DNA of 64,000 bases from Streptomyces sp. BV286. GTDB taxonomy: Bacteria > Actinomycetota > Actinomycetes > Streptomycetales > Streptomycetaceae. Below are positions 1-7,717 of the stretch, one piece after another; the stretch's first letter is position 1; every line of letters starts with the position of its first letter. The notes under the pieces are model-generated. The model was not told where the DNA came from. It made no database searches and was given only the letters and a program-made list of their open reading frames with translations. Both the position numbers and the translations under genes were made by a program. The stretch is taken from the NCBI RefSeq assembly GCF_019090165.1, contig NZ_JAHRIB010000147.1:38530-102529 (forward strand), written 5' to 3'.

Positions 1-1549
1 AGGCTGTCAGGACCGCCGCCCAGAAGAGGTGGATGCGGAAGGTCAGCAGGCGGTCGGGGCTGGTGTCGCCGCCCTTCGGGGTGACGACGAAGCGGCTGGG
101 GCGGCGGATCAGGGCCGCGCCCAGGGACTTGAGGTAGATCGGCGCGGAGAGGGCCGACATCGCCATGCCGGCGAGGCCGCCGGAGCCCTCCGGTTCGTGC
201 GGGGAGACGTTGTGCCGCCGGTTCCACAGGTAGAGGCCGATCTGCAGGGCGGCGGCGTCGCTGTAGAGCATCAGCCACATGGAGGCGGCGACCTGCGTGC
301 CGGACGCGCCGAAGCACAGGAACAGCACGCAGCTCAGGATGCCCAGCAGCCAGTTGACGGCCGTCATCGGGTAGTAGACGAGCATCAGCGTGTACGAGAA
401 GAGCCTGCCGGGCGGCATGGTGAAGGGCGCCTTCCAGTACTGCTTGAACAGCGTCTCGTAGGTGCCGCGCGACCAGCGCATCTGCTGGGTGAAGAAGTCG
501 GTCCAGGAGGCGGGCCCTTCACCGACGGCGAGCACGTCGGGGGTGTAGACGGACTGCCAGTGGTGACCGGTCCTCGGGTTCTTGTGCCGGTGCAGTTCGA
601 AACCGGTGGCCATGTCCTCGGTGATGGAGTCGTACAGGCCGCCGATCTGCCGCACGGCCGCGATCCGTACGACGTTGTTGGTGCCGACGAACATGGGCGC
701 GCGATAGCGGTTGCCGGCGCGCTGGATCAGGGCGTGGAAGAGGAACTGCTGGGACTCGGCCGCCTTGGTGACGGGAGTGGTGTAGTTGCCGTACACCTGC
801 GGGCCGACGACGAAGGCGACGTCCGGGTCGCGGAAGTAGCCCATCATCCGTTCCAGGAAGTCCGGCAGCGGGACGTGGTCCGTGTCGACGGAGGCGAAGT
901 ACTCGTACTCGCCGCCGTGCATGGCGATCCACGCGTTGTAGTTGCCGTGTTTGGTACGGGCCTTGTGGACGCCCTTGGTCCTGTTCCACTCGGGGACGCC
1001 GTGGCGGGTGAAGTGGCGTACGCCGAGCTCTTCGCACAGGGCCCTGGCCTGGGCGTCGTTCCCCTCGTCGAGGAGCCACACGTCCAGGCGGCCCGGGTGG
1101 GTCACGCGGCCGGCGCCCTCGAGGGTGGCGCGGACCATGGAGAGCGGTTCCTTGCCGGGGACGTACGTGGTCAGGAAGGCGACGCGGGTGCCGGTCTCGG
1201 GGGTGACGGGGACCGGGTCCCGGGCGACCATCGTCGCGTGGGCGATGGACGCCACGTTGACGACCATGAACAGCTCGATCAGGCCGATCGCCACGAGCAT
1301 CGTGATGTCGAGGCCGACCAGCCAGCGGGCGCCGCCCTCGCGGGCCACCCAGTGCGTGGGCCACACCAGGTAGACGAGGAGCAGTCCCGTGAGCACCGGG
1401 GCGAGCGTCATGAGCAGGACGGCTCGTATTCGGTGGGGCTCGCGCGACAGGAGCTTGGTGTACTGCACCCGGTACGCCGTGCCGGACGGCTCCGTGAGCG
1501 GTCCGGCAAGTCGGCTGTGGGTGTCGTAGTCGTAGCCCTCCGGCCGCAC
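1..1549 (-). CDS. Family 2 processive glycosyltransferase, 3' end cut by window edge
   Basis: Reading the minus strand from a GTG at 1549 (GGAGG five bases upstream) gives an uninterrupted frame to the left edge, over 510 residues with no stop, so the gene is incomplete. After an N-terminal membrane segment pair (about residues 45-105) comes a GT-A fold with AFLTTYVPGKE, a DTD metal/sugar-nucleotide motif in SVDTDHVPLPD, a TED acceptor motif and QQMRWSRGT (the Q-x-x-R-W signature of processive synthases), followed by further hydrophobic segments. This is the cellulose, chitin or hyaluronan synthase layout, so it probably polymerises a UDP- or GDP-sugar at the inner membrane and extrudes the product. 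The substrate cannot be read from sequence. Called with confidence as a GT2 membrane synthase; the exact polymer is unknown. Confidence 0.85.
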   Translation of the reverse strand, partial: MRPEGYDYDTHSRLAGPLTEPSGTAYRVQYTKLLSREPHRIRAVLLMTLAPVLTGLLLVYLVWPTHWVAREGGARWLVGLDITMLVAIGLIELFMVVNVASIAHATMVARDPVPVTPETGTRVAFLTTYVPGKEPLSMVRATLEGAGRVTHPGRLDVWLLDEGNDAQARALCEELGVRHFTRHGVPEWNRTKGVHKARTKHGNYNAWIAMHGGEYEYFASVDTDHVPLPDFLERMMGYFRDPDVAFVVGPQVYGNYTTPVTKAAESQQFLFHALIQRAGNRYRAPMFVGTNNVVRIAAVRQIGGLYDSITEDMATGFELHRHKNPRTGHHWQSVYTPDVLAVGEGPASWTDFFTQQMRWSRGTYETLFKQYWKAPFTMPPGRLFSYTLMLVYYPMTAVNWLLGILSCVLFLCFGASGTQVAASMWLMLYSDAAALQIGLYLWNRRHNVSPHEPEGSGGLAGMAMSALSAPIYLKSLGAALIRRPSRFVVTPKGGDTSPDRLLTFRIHLFWAAVLTA

Positions 1550-1721
1550 AGCGCCCTCCAGTGATCGAACGAGCCGATACCCACACAAAAGTGGCTTTCG
1601 GTCGGCGTGTCGAACGGAGGGGGTCCAGGCGGGTGGGGGTCGGCGGTCGGGTTCGGCGGTCGGGTGCGCTCGGGCACGCCCGCGGGAGGGACGGGGTGGC
1701 GCTTCCCGCACTCCGTCGGAC

Positions 1722-1775
1722 GCGCCCCTTCAGAGGCGCGGGGAACTGCGCGCTCAGGCCCCAGCCGGCCCGCAG
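1722..1775 (+). repeat. Dispersed intergenic element, copy 1
   Basis: Contains the core GGCGCGGGGAACTGCGCG followed by CAG and ending in CCCGCAG. The same core and the same CCCGCAG end recur at 35098-35140 and, inverted, at 18171-18229. A short hairpin (GCGCC...GGCGC) opens the element. It lies in the 371 bp gap between the glycosyltransferase start and the thiamine-binding protein stop. Confidence 0.7.
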
Positions 1776-1840
1776 CATGCGCACGGCCGCGGGGGCCCGG
1801 GGGCCCGGTCCTCCGCCCCCGGCCCTCGGAAGAGGTGGGC

Positions 1841-1891
1841 CGAGGAAGGGGCAGGGCCGAGGAAGGGGCAGGGCCGAGGAAGGGGCAGGGC
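1841..1891. repeat. Three perfect 17-bp tandem repeats
   Basis: CGAGGAAGGGGCAGGGC occurs three times head to tail at 1841-1857, 1858-1874 and 1875-1891, then decays. It is a purine-rich minisatellite between the thiamine-binding protein stop (1921) and the glycosyltransferase start (1549). Apart from this and the dispersed element, the 1550-1920 gap shows nothing that looks like a gene. Confidence 0.9.
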
Positions 1892-1920
1892 CGGGAAGGA
1901 AAGGCTGTCGGCCCCGCCGG

Positions 1921-2214
1921 TCAGGCGGACAGGTGGCGCTCCACCGTCTCCACCTTGGACGTGAGTCCGTCGGTCACACCGGGGCGGATGTCGGCCTTCA
2001 GGACGAGGGAGACCCGGGGGGCCCGCGCCTCCACCGCGGCCACGGCCCGCCCGACGACGTCCATGACCTCGTCCCACTCGCCCTCGATGGACGTGAACAT
2101 GGCGTCGGTGCGGTTCGGCAGCCCGGACTCCCGCACGACACGCACGGCATCGGCCACGTACTCCCCCACGTCCTCACCGACACCGAGGGGCGTCACGGAG
2201 AAGGCGACGATCAT
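1921..2214 (-). CDS. MTH1187/YkoF-type thiamine-binding family protein
   Basis: A 97-residue protein beginning MIVAFSVTPLG and containing the family pattern SGLPNRTDAMFTSIEGEWDEV, then a ferredoxin-like beta-alpha-beta arrangement. Proteins of this MTH1187 (formerly DUF77) family are small ferredoxin-like folds, and some bind thiamine or related ligands; the physiological role in actinomycetes is unclear. Its ATG overlaps the stop of the upstream DUF3817 gene in an ATGA, so the two are translationally coupled. Length matches the family. Confidence 0.85.
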   Translation of the reverse strand: MIVAFSVTPLGVGEDVGEYVADAVRVVRESGLPNRTDAMFTSIEGEWDEVMDVVGRAVAAVEARAPRVSLVLKADIRPGVTDGLTSKVETVERHLSA

Positions 2215-2555
2215 GCGCTGACGATCCCCTCGTTGCGGGCGCGGGACGCGATGACCGCGTTCTCGGCCTCACGCTTGAGCTTGCGCTCGGCGAAGAACCC
2301 GCCGGCCGGCAGCACGGAGAGGACGAAGTACAGGGCCGCGGTCTTCAGGTCCCACTTGGCGCGGTTCCAGGCGTCGGCCCAGAAGATCACGTACAGGACG
2401 AAGAGGACACCGTGGACCATGCCCATCACCGGTACCGCGTTGAAGTCCGTCGTCCGCTTCAGCACCGAGCAGACGAGCAGCAGCAGGAACGAGACGGCCT
2501 CCGGGGCCGAGACCAGGCGGAGTCGGCGGAGGGCCGAGGCGGTCTTGATGTCCAC
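2211..2555 (-). CDS. DUF3817 small integral membrane protein
   Basis: 114 residues with three hydrophobic spans (roughly residues 18-35, 43-60 and 73-90), the motif MGMVHGVLFVLYV and a basic C-terminus after GGFFAERKLKREAE. This is the typical actinobacterial DUF3817 layout; no biochemical function is established for the family. It is the first gene of a two-gene unit with the thiamine-binding-like protein (4-base ATGA overlap) and is divergent from the AIM24 cluster. Confidence 0.85.
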   Translation of the reverse strand: MDIKTASALRRLRLVSAPEAVSFLLLLVCSVLKRTTDFNAVPVMGMVHGVLFVLYVIFWADAWNRAKWDLKTAALYFVLSVLPAGGFFAERKLKREAENAVIASRARNEGIVSA

Positions 2556-2746
2556 GAGTCACCTTCGTGAGGAGAGGGCCACAGAGCCGGGCCGGTGGGG
2601 CGGAAGAGAGATTTTGCCGTGCGGGCACGGGTTTGTGAACGTGCGCACAAGCATTTCCATTGAAGCATCCGGCTTCCGGCCGCCCGGGCACGGGGTCCCG
2701 GGGCGTCCTCGGGGTCCTTCTCGGGGTCGGATCATCCCGAAGGATC

Positions 2747-2782
2747 TGTCGGTGGCCCCGGCCGACGGCTACCGTCGGACCG
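2747..2782 (+). promoter_or_regulatory. Candidate leaderless promoter of AIM24 gene 1
   Basis: TACCGT at 2770-2775 sits exactly at -12 to -7 relative to an in-frame GTG at 2782, with TGTCGG (2747-2752) 17 bases upstream as a weak -35. No Shine-Dalgarno sequence precedes either the GTG or the ATG at 2788. Inferred from spacing only. Confidence 0.4.
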
Positions 2783-2787
2783 TGGCG

Positions 2788-3420
2788 ATGTTCCGACTCC
2801 AAGGCAGCAAGGTGCTGGCCGTCGACATGACCGGCGACGCCGTGAAGGCGAAGAACGGCTCCATGGTGGCGTACGACGGTCAGATGGCCTTCAAGAAGCT
2901 CAGCGGCGGCGGCGAGGGCGTCCGCGGCATGGTGACGCGCCGGATCACCGGTGAGCAGATGACCCTCATGGAGGTGAAGGGGCAGGGGACCTGCTGGTTC
3001 GCCGACCGGGCGAGCGAGATCAACCTCGTGGACCTCCGGGGCGACAAGCTCTTCGTCGAGTCGAGCAATCTGCTCGCGACCGACTCGGGGCTGCGCACGG
3101 GCACGTCCTTCACCGGCCTCAGGGGCGCGTCCCAGGGCAACGGTCTCTTCACGACGACGATCGAGGGCCACGGCCAGGCGGCGATCACGTCGGACGGGCC
3201 GGCGGTGGTGCTGCGGGTCAGCTCGCAGTACCCCCTCACGGTCGACCCGGGCGCGTACATCGCCCATCAGGGCAACCTGCGGCAGTCCTTCCAGTCCGGC
3301 GTGACGTTCCGCACGTTCCTGGGCGAGGGCGGCGGCGAGGCCTTCCAGATCCGCTTCGAGGGCGACGGTGTCGTCTACGTCCAGCCCAGTGAGCGCAACT
3401 CGATCGCGGGAGATGTGTGA
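2788..3420 (+). CDS. AIM24 family protein (first of three)
   Basis: 210 residues from ATG 2788 (MFRLQGSKVLAV); an in-frame GTG at 2782 would add two residues and fits a leaderless promoter. The whole chain is an AIM24 domain: glycine-rich beta strands with KNGSMVAYDGQMAF, GEGVRGMVTRRITGEQ, GNGLFTTTIEGHGQAA, a LTVDPGAYIAHQG segment and a closing GDGVVYVQPSE. The AIM24 name comes from a yeast mitochondrial inner-membrane protein; the bacterial function is not known. No signal peptide or membrane span, so it is cytoplasmic. The next AIM24 gene starts one base after its stop. Confidence 0.85.
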   Translation: MFRLQGSKVLAVDMTGDAVKAKNGSMVAYDGQMAFKKLSGGGEGVRGMVTRRITGEQMTLMEVKGQGTCWFADRASEINLVDLRGDKLFVESSNLLATDSGLRTGTSFTGLRGASQGNGLFTTTIEGHGQAAITSDGPAVVLRVSSQYPLTVDPGAYIAHQGNLRQSFQSGVTFRTFLGEGGGEAFQIRFEGDGVVYVQPSERNSIAGDV

Positions 3421-3421
3421 C

Positions 3422-4072
3422 ATGCCCTTCCGTGAGATCAACTCGAAGATGATCGAGGCCACGGTGACGCCGGGGCAGCGGCTGTTCAGCCAGCGCGGCG
3501 CCATGCTCGCCTACCGGGGCGAGGTGTCCTTCACCCCGAACATGCAGGGCGGCCGGGGCGGGGTGATGTCGATGATCGGGCGCCGGGTGGCCGACGAGGC
3601 GACTCCGCTGATGTCCGTCGAAGGTTCCGGCACGGTCCTGTTCGGACACGGCGGCCACCACATCCAGGTGATCAACCTCACCGGCGAGACCCTCTACGTG
3701 GAGGCGGACCGGCTGCTCGCCTTCGACGGGACGCTGGACCAGGGCACGATGTTCATGGGCTCGCAGGGCGGGGTCATGGGCATGGTGCGCGGCCAGGTGA
3801 CGGGTCAGGGGCTGTTCACCACGACCCTCAAGGGCCACGGCGCGGTGGCGGTCATGGCGCACGGTGGAGTCATCGAGGTGCCGATCGGCCCGCAGCGCCC
3901 GGTCCATGTCGACCCGCAGGCGTACGTGGCCCACCACGGCGACGTACGCAACAAGCTGTCCAGCGCGCTGGGCCTGCGCGACCTGGTGGGCCGCGGTTCG
4001 GGCGAGGCCTTCCAGCTGGAGCTGAGCGGCAGTGGCGCGGTCTACGTGCAGGCGTCGGAGGAGAAGCTGTGA
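3422..4072 (+). CDS. AIM24 family protein (second of three)
   Basis: 216 residues from ATG 3422; GGGAG nine bases upstream favours this start over ATG 3413, which would overlap the preceding gene. Same architecture as its neighbours: QRGAMLAYRGEVSF near residue 22, GRGGVMSMIGRR, GQGLFTTTLKGHGAVA and a VHVDPQAYVAHHGDV segment. It is clearly paralogous to the first gene, and the strict tandem arrangement indicates local duplication and one transcript. Soluble, no catalytic motif visible. Confidence 0.85.
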   Translation: MPFREINSKMIEATVTPGQRLFSQRGAMLAYRGEVSFTPNMQGGRGGVMSMIGRRVADEATPLMSVEGSGTVLFGHGGHHIQVINLTGETLYVEADRLLAFDGTLDQGTMFMGSQGGVMGMVRGQVTGQGLFTTTLKGHGAVAVMAHGGVIEVPIGPQRPVHVDPQAYVAHHGDVRNKLSSALGLRDLVGRGSGEAFQLELSGSGAVYVQASEEKL

Positions 4073-4866
4073 CCACCCACCCGGGCGCGGGCCCCGTCAT
4101 CCACGACCCGTCGACCCTGCCGGTCGACGACAACGTGAACGCGTACACCTTCTGCGTGGAGCTCAAGGGGACCGAGTGGTTCCTGCAGAAGGGCAAGATG
4201 ATCGCCTACTACGGCTCGATGGAGTTCAACGGCGTCGGGCACGGTCGTCTCGACCGGCTGGTGCGGACGAGTTTCCATTCGCCGTTGCACGCGAGCGACT
4301 GGGTCGTGGCCTCCGGTTCGGGCAAGATGCTCCTCGCCGACCGGGCCTTCGACGTGAACTCGTTCGACCTGGAGGAGGGGAACCTGACCATTCGCTCGGG
4401 CAATCTCCTCGCTTTTCAGCCAAGTCTCGCCCTCAAGCAGTCGATCGTGCCGGGCTTTCTGACACTGATCGGGACGGGCAAGTTCGTCGCCGCCTCGAAC
4501 GGCCCCGTGGTGTTCATGGAACCTCCGATCCGGGTCGATCCGCAGGCCCTGGTCGGCTGGGCGGACTGCCCCTCGCCGTGCCACCACTACGACCACGGGT
4601 ACATGACGGGCTTGATGGGCGGCCTACGTGCGCTTACGGGCCTGGGCGGAGCCTCCGGCGAGGAGCACCAGTTCGAGTTCGTGGGCGCCGGCACGGTGCT
4701 CCTGCAGTCCAGTGAGGTGCTGATGGCCGAGCAGGCGGCGGGCACGGTCCCGAACGAACCGGGAGTACCGGGCGGCGGCGGGGTACCCGGCCGCCAGGGA
4801 CAGCAGGCCGGTACACCGCGCCTTCCCGGACAGCTGGGGGACCTCCAGCGTCGCTTCGGGCTGTGA
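4069..4866 (+). CDS. AIM24 family protein (third of three, with C-terminal tail)
   Basis: 265 residues starting with GTG 4069, which overlaps the previous stop as GTGA and implies translational coupling. It is the most diverged copy. The N-terminus carries about 25 extra residues before the AIM24 fold (LQKGKMIAYYGSMEF, ASGSGKMLLADRA). The RVDPQALVGW strand is present, but the following region has a Cys/His-rich insertion (CPSPCHHYDHGY) absent from the other two. The last 45 residues are a Gly/Pro/Gln-rich tail. The three genes may form a hetero-oligomeric assembly; that is inference. Confidence 0.82.
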   Translation: MTTHPGAGPVIHDPSTLPVDDNVNAYTFCVELKGTEWFLQKGKMIAYYGSMEFNGVGHGRLDRLVRTSFHSPLHASDWVVASGSGKMLLADRAFDVNSFDLEEGNLTIRSGNLLAFQPSLALKQSIVPGFLTLIGTGKFVAASNGPVVFMEPPIRVDPQALVGWADCPSPCHHYDHGYMTGLMGGLRALTGLGGASGEEHQFEFVGAGTVLLQSSEVLMAEQAAGTVPNEPGVPGGGGVPGRQGQQAGTPRLPGQLGDLQRRFGL

Positions 4867-4923
4867 GCGGTAGTCTGCGGAGTGTGACGTCGAACGTGTG
4901 CGCGTCGTCACGCCACCCTCACT

Positions 4924-4959
4924 AGTTCGCCTTTCAACATTTTAGGTAGACTTCATTCA
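4924..4959 (+). promoter_or_regulatory. absC promoter, probably leaderless
   Basis: An AT-rich patch (4931-4958) in otherwise GC-rich DNA lies directly before the absC ATG. TAGACT (4947-4952) falls exactly at -12 to -7 if transcription starts at the A of the ATG (4959), and no Shine-Dalgarno sequence is present. The -35 is weak. The AT-rich patch is also the natural place for an autoregulatory MarR operator. Confidence 0.45.
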
Positions 4960-5435
4960 TGGAGACCGAGACGGCCACCCGCTGGCTGACCGATGCGGAG
5001 CAGTGCGCCTGGCGCACCCACCTGGAGGTCAACAGGCTGTTGACGTATCAGCTCGAAAGGGACCTCCAGCCGTACGGCCTGACGATGAACGACTACGAGA
5101 TCCTGGTGAACCTCTCCGAGTCGGAGGGCGTCCGGATGCGGATGAGCGACCTCGCGTCCGCCACCCTCCAGTCCAAGAGCCGCCTCTCGCACCAGATCAC
5201 CCGCATGGAGAACGCGGACCTGGTCCGGCGCGAGAACTGCGAGTCCGACCGCCGTGGCCTGTACGCGGTGCTCACGGACCACGGCATGGAGACCATGCAG
5301 AAGGTCGCCCCCCACCATGTGGGGTCCGTGCGGCGGCACTTCATCGACCTCCTGTCGCCCGAGGCGCTGGAGGAGCTCCACAAGTCCCTGACCCCGATCG
5401 CGGAGCAACTGCGGGGCCAGCGCGGACGTCCGTGA
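4959..5435 (+). CDS. absC: MarR-family transcriptional regulator, probable AbsC
   Basis: 158 residues with the MarR layout: N-terminal dimerisation helices (RTHLEVNRLLTYQLERDL), a winged helix from about residue 50 (LTMNDYEILVNLSES) with recognition helix LQSKSRLSHQITRMEN, a wing with DRRGLYAVLTDHG, and a C-terminal helix back to the dimer interface. Length and genomic position (between AIM24 genes and an OmpR two-component system, near scy) match S. coelicolor AbsC, which links zinc availability to antibiotic production. The symbol rests on remembered synteny. Convergent with the histidine kinase, whose stop is only 21 bases away. Confidence 0.75.
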   Translation: METETATRWLTDAEQCAWRTHLEVNRLLTYQLERDLQPYGLTMNDYEILVNLSESEGVRMRMSDLASATLQSKSRLSHQITRMENADLVRRENCESDRRGLYAVLTDHGMETMQKVAPHHVGSVRRHFIDLLSPEALEELHKSLTPIAEQLRGQRGRP

Positions 5436-5456
5436 CCTACAAGGTCCGGGCGGGAT

Positions 5457-6881
5457 CTAGACGGCAGGCAGGCGGAGTTCGAACAGGGCTCCGCCTGTCG
5501 GCGTCTCCCGGACGGTGAGAGATCCACCGTGCCGTACGGCCACGTCACGGGCGATGGCGAGGCCCAGACCGGCTCCGCCCTCGTCCCGGGTCCGCGCCTC
5601 GTCGAGCCGTACGAACCGCTCGAAGATCCGCTCGCGCTCGGCGGGGGGCACCCCCGCTCCGTCGTCGCCGACCTCGACGACCGCCTGCTTGCCCGCGCGC
5701 CGCACGGTCACGGCGACCGACGACCGCGTGTGTCGCTGCGCGTTGTCCAGCAGGTTGCCCAGCACCCTCGCCAGCTGCCTGCGGGATCCGGCCACCTCGA
5801 CCGGCTCCGCGGTCACGGACGCGGCGATCCGGTCCCCGCTCCGCTGCGCCGTCTCCTCGCCGACGAGCTCCGCCAGGTCGAAGCGCGCGTCCGCCGGCCG
5901 CTCCCCCGCGTCGAGCCGGGCGAGCAGCAGCAGGTCGGCGGCGAGCCGCTGGAGTCGTACGGTGTCCTCGACGGCGCCCTCGACGTCGAGCAACTCCGGG
6001 TGCGCGGCGCCCACTTCGAGCTGGGTGCGCAGCGATGCGATGGGGCTGCGCAGCTCGTGCGAGGCGTCGGCGACGAACGCGCGCTGGCGCTCCACCGAGG
6101 TCTCCAGGGCCGCGAGCGTCTCGTTCGTCGTCCGGGCGAGGCGGGCGATCTCGTCGTGGGTGGCGGGCTCGGGGACGCGCCGCGAGAGGTCCTCGGAGGC
6201 CGTGATGGCGGCCATCTCGGCACGGATGCCCTCGACGGGGCGCAGGGCCCGCCTGGTGACGAGGTAGGTCATCCCACCGACCGTCACCAGCAGCAGGGGC
6301 AGGCCGATCAGCATGGCCGTCAGCGCCGTGCCGACGGCGTCCTTCTCGCCGGAGAGCGGAGCGCCCGCGTAGACGGTGAGCGGGACACCGCCCTTGGTGA
6401 CCACGTCGACCCCGGCGAACCGGTAGTCGTCCTTCTCCCCCTCGACGGTCGCGGTGCCCTCGCCGTACCAGGTCTCGTCGGCGATGTCGCCGGCGCCGAG
6501 GGGGTCCTCCTCGTCCGCCACCCCTTCGTCCGTGTCACCGGCGTCGTCGTTGGCGACGGAGTTCAGCCGGTCCGAGGCGCTGGCACTCAGGCTCATGCCC
6601 TCGACGTCCTCGCCGACGGCGACGGGCCTGCCCTTCCGGTCCAGTACCTCGACGGGGTTCTCGTCGCCGTCCGGCAGGTCGAGGTCGTTGTACGCGAACC
6701 CGTTCGACAGCGCCGAGGCGGCGTTGCGGGCCACCGAGTCGGCCTCGGTGTCCGCCTGGTCGATGAGGCTGGACCGCAGCGCGAGCAGCACGGCGGCGCC
6801 CGCGGCGACCAGGGCCACGGCGACGACGAGGGTCGCGGCGAGCGTGGCCCGGGCCCGTACCGACCTCATGCGGCGCCTCAT
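5457..6881 (-). CDS. Sensor histidine kinase (OmpR-type partner)
   Basis: 474 residues from ATG 6881, whose first bases overlap the response-regulator stop (ATGA) with GGAGG upstream; a second ATG lies at 6869. Transmembrane helix 1 (about 13-36), an acidic extracytoplasmic domain of about 150 residues rich in Asp/Glu, transmembrane helix 2 (about 187-209), HAMP, HisKA with phospho-acceptor His about 275 in DASHELRSP, and HATPase with N-box GNLLDNAQRHT, DDGAGVP and GGAGLGLAIA. A membrane kinase that autophosphorylates and passes phosphate to the coupled regulator. The signal is unknown; the divergent PepSY protein is a plausible regulatory partner or target. Confidence 0.9.
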   Translation of the reverse strand: MRRRMRSVRARATLAATLVVAVALVAAGAAVLLALRSSLIDQADTEADSVARNAASALSNGFAYNDLDLPDGDENPVEVLDRKGRPVAVGEDVEGMSLSASASDRLNSVANDDAGDTDEGVADEEDPLGAGDIADETWYGEGTATVEGEKDDYRFAGVDVVTKGGVPLTVYAGAPLSGEKDAVGTALTAMLIGLPLLLVTVGGMTYLVTRRALRPVEGIRAEMAAITASEDLSRRVPEPATHDEIARLARTTNETLAALETSVERQRAFVADASHELRSPIASLRTQLEVGAAHPELLDVEGAVEDTVRLQRLAADLLLLARLDAGERPADARFDLAELVGEETAQRSGDRIAASVTAEPVEVAGSRRQLARVLGNLLDNAQRHTRSSVAVTVRRAGKQAVVEVGDDGAGVPPAERERIFERFVRLDEARTRDEGGAGLGLAIARDVAVRHGGSLTVRETPTGGALFELRLPAV

Positions 6882-7546
6882 GTCCGTGCCTCCAGTCTGT
6901 ATCCGGCCCCGCGTACGGTCTTGATGAGCGCGGGGCCCAGCTTGCGGCGCAGGGTGCTGATGTAGACCTCGACGATGTTCGGGTCCCCGTCGTACGCGAA
7001 GTCCCAGACGTGCTCCAGGATGTCGGCCTTCGACACGACGTCCCCGGGCCGCACGACGAGCTGCTCCAGCACGGAGAACTCCTTGGTGGTCAGGGTGATC
7101 TCGTCGTCCGCGAGGAACACGCGCCGGGCGGCGGTGTCGACCCTCAGGTTCCCGACCTCGTGCACGGGCGAGGCACCGCCCGACGGGCCGCGCCTGCGCA
7201 GCAGCGCCTTCACCCGGGCGACGAGGACGACGTACGAGAACGGCTTGGTCAGATAGTCGTCGGCGCCCGTGTCGAGTCCCTCGGCCTCGTCGTACTCGCC
7301 GTCCTTGGCGGTGAGCATCAGGATCGGCACGTCGTGTCCTGCGGCGCGCAGGGCGCCGCACACCCGGTAGCCGTTCATGCCGGGGAGCATGATGTCGAGG
7401 ATCACGAGGTCGTACGACCCCTCGCTCGCCCGGTGCAGGCCCTCCAGGCCGTCGTGGGCGACGTCCACGGCATAGCCCTCGGCCGTCAGCCCCTTGGCCA
7501 GCGACACCGCGAGCCGCTTCTCATCTTCCACGATCAACAGGCGCAT
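6878..7546 (-). CDS. OmpR/PhoB-family response regulator
   Basis: 222 residues from ATG 7546 (MRLLIVEDEKR); an upstream start would add 11 residues unlike the family. Receiver domain with acidic pocket ED at 7-8, phospho-acceptor Asp about 51 in VILDIMLPG, Thr in LMLTA and Lys in LTKPFSY. The C-terminal winged helix (about 130-220) ends with the trans-reg-C signature VEVYISTLRRKLG. It is cotranscribed with its kinase. It probably binds the direct repeats between itself and the PepSY gene. Confidence 0.92.
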   Translation of the reverse strand: MRLLIVEDEKRLAVSLAKGLTAEGYAVDVAHDGLEGLHRASEGSYDLVILDIMLPGMNGYRVCGALRAAGHDVPILMLTAKDGEYDEAEGLDTGADDYLTKPFSYVVLVARVKALLRRRGPSGGASPVHEVGNLRVDTAARRVFLADDEITLTTKEFSVLEQLVVRPGDVVSKADILEHVWDFAYDGDPNIVEVYISTLRRKLGPALIKTVRGAGYRLEART

Positions 7547-7568
7547 GTGCCCAGCTTGGCAAACCGAA

Positions 7569-7698
7569 CCTGAAGACACCTTCAGGGGGCTTCAGGTCCG
7601 CTTCAGCGTCGGTCGTCCAGATTGGTTCCTGTCGACAGCAGAGAGGCACACAAGCCAGCTGCAACCGGCGACACCATCCGTTACTGGTTGCAACCAGT
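7569..7698. promoter_or_regulatory. Repeat-rich divergent control region (RR operon / PepSY gene)
   Basis: Three CTTCAG hexamers at 7580, 7590 and 7601 are spaced 10-11 bases apart, preceded by the inverted CCTGAAG at 7569. One-turn spacing on one face of the helix is the usual footprint of an OmpR-family dimer. Downstream are a 10-bp palindrome CTGTCGACAG (7629-7638) and a perfect 16-bp palindrome ACTGGTTGCAACCAGT (7683-7698), which ends 19 bases before the PepSY start codon. The repeats are seen directly; the binding proteins are inferred. Confidence 0.6.
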
Positions 7699-7717
7699 CG
7701 CATTCAGGAGGAATCCC

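Noticed and set aside
29..1564. 511-codon open frame on the + strand
   Set aside because: Shadow of the glycosyltransferase: the minus-strand frame has clear GT2 motifs and GC3 bias, while this one is Gly/Val/Asp/Arg low complexity.
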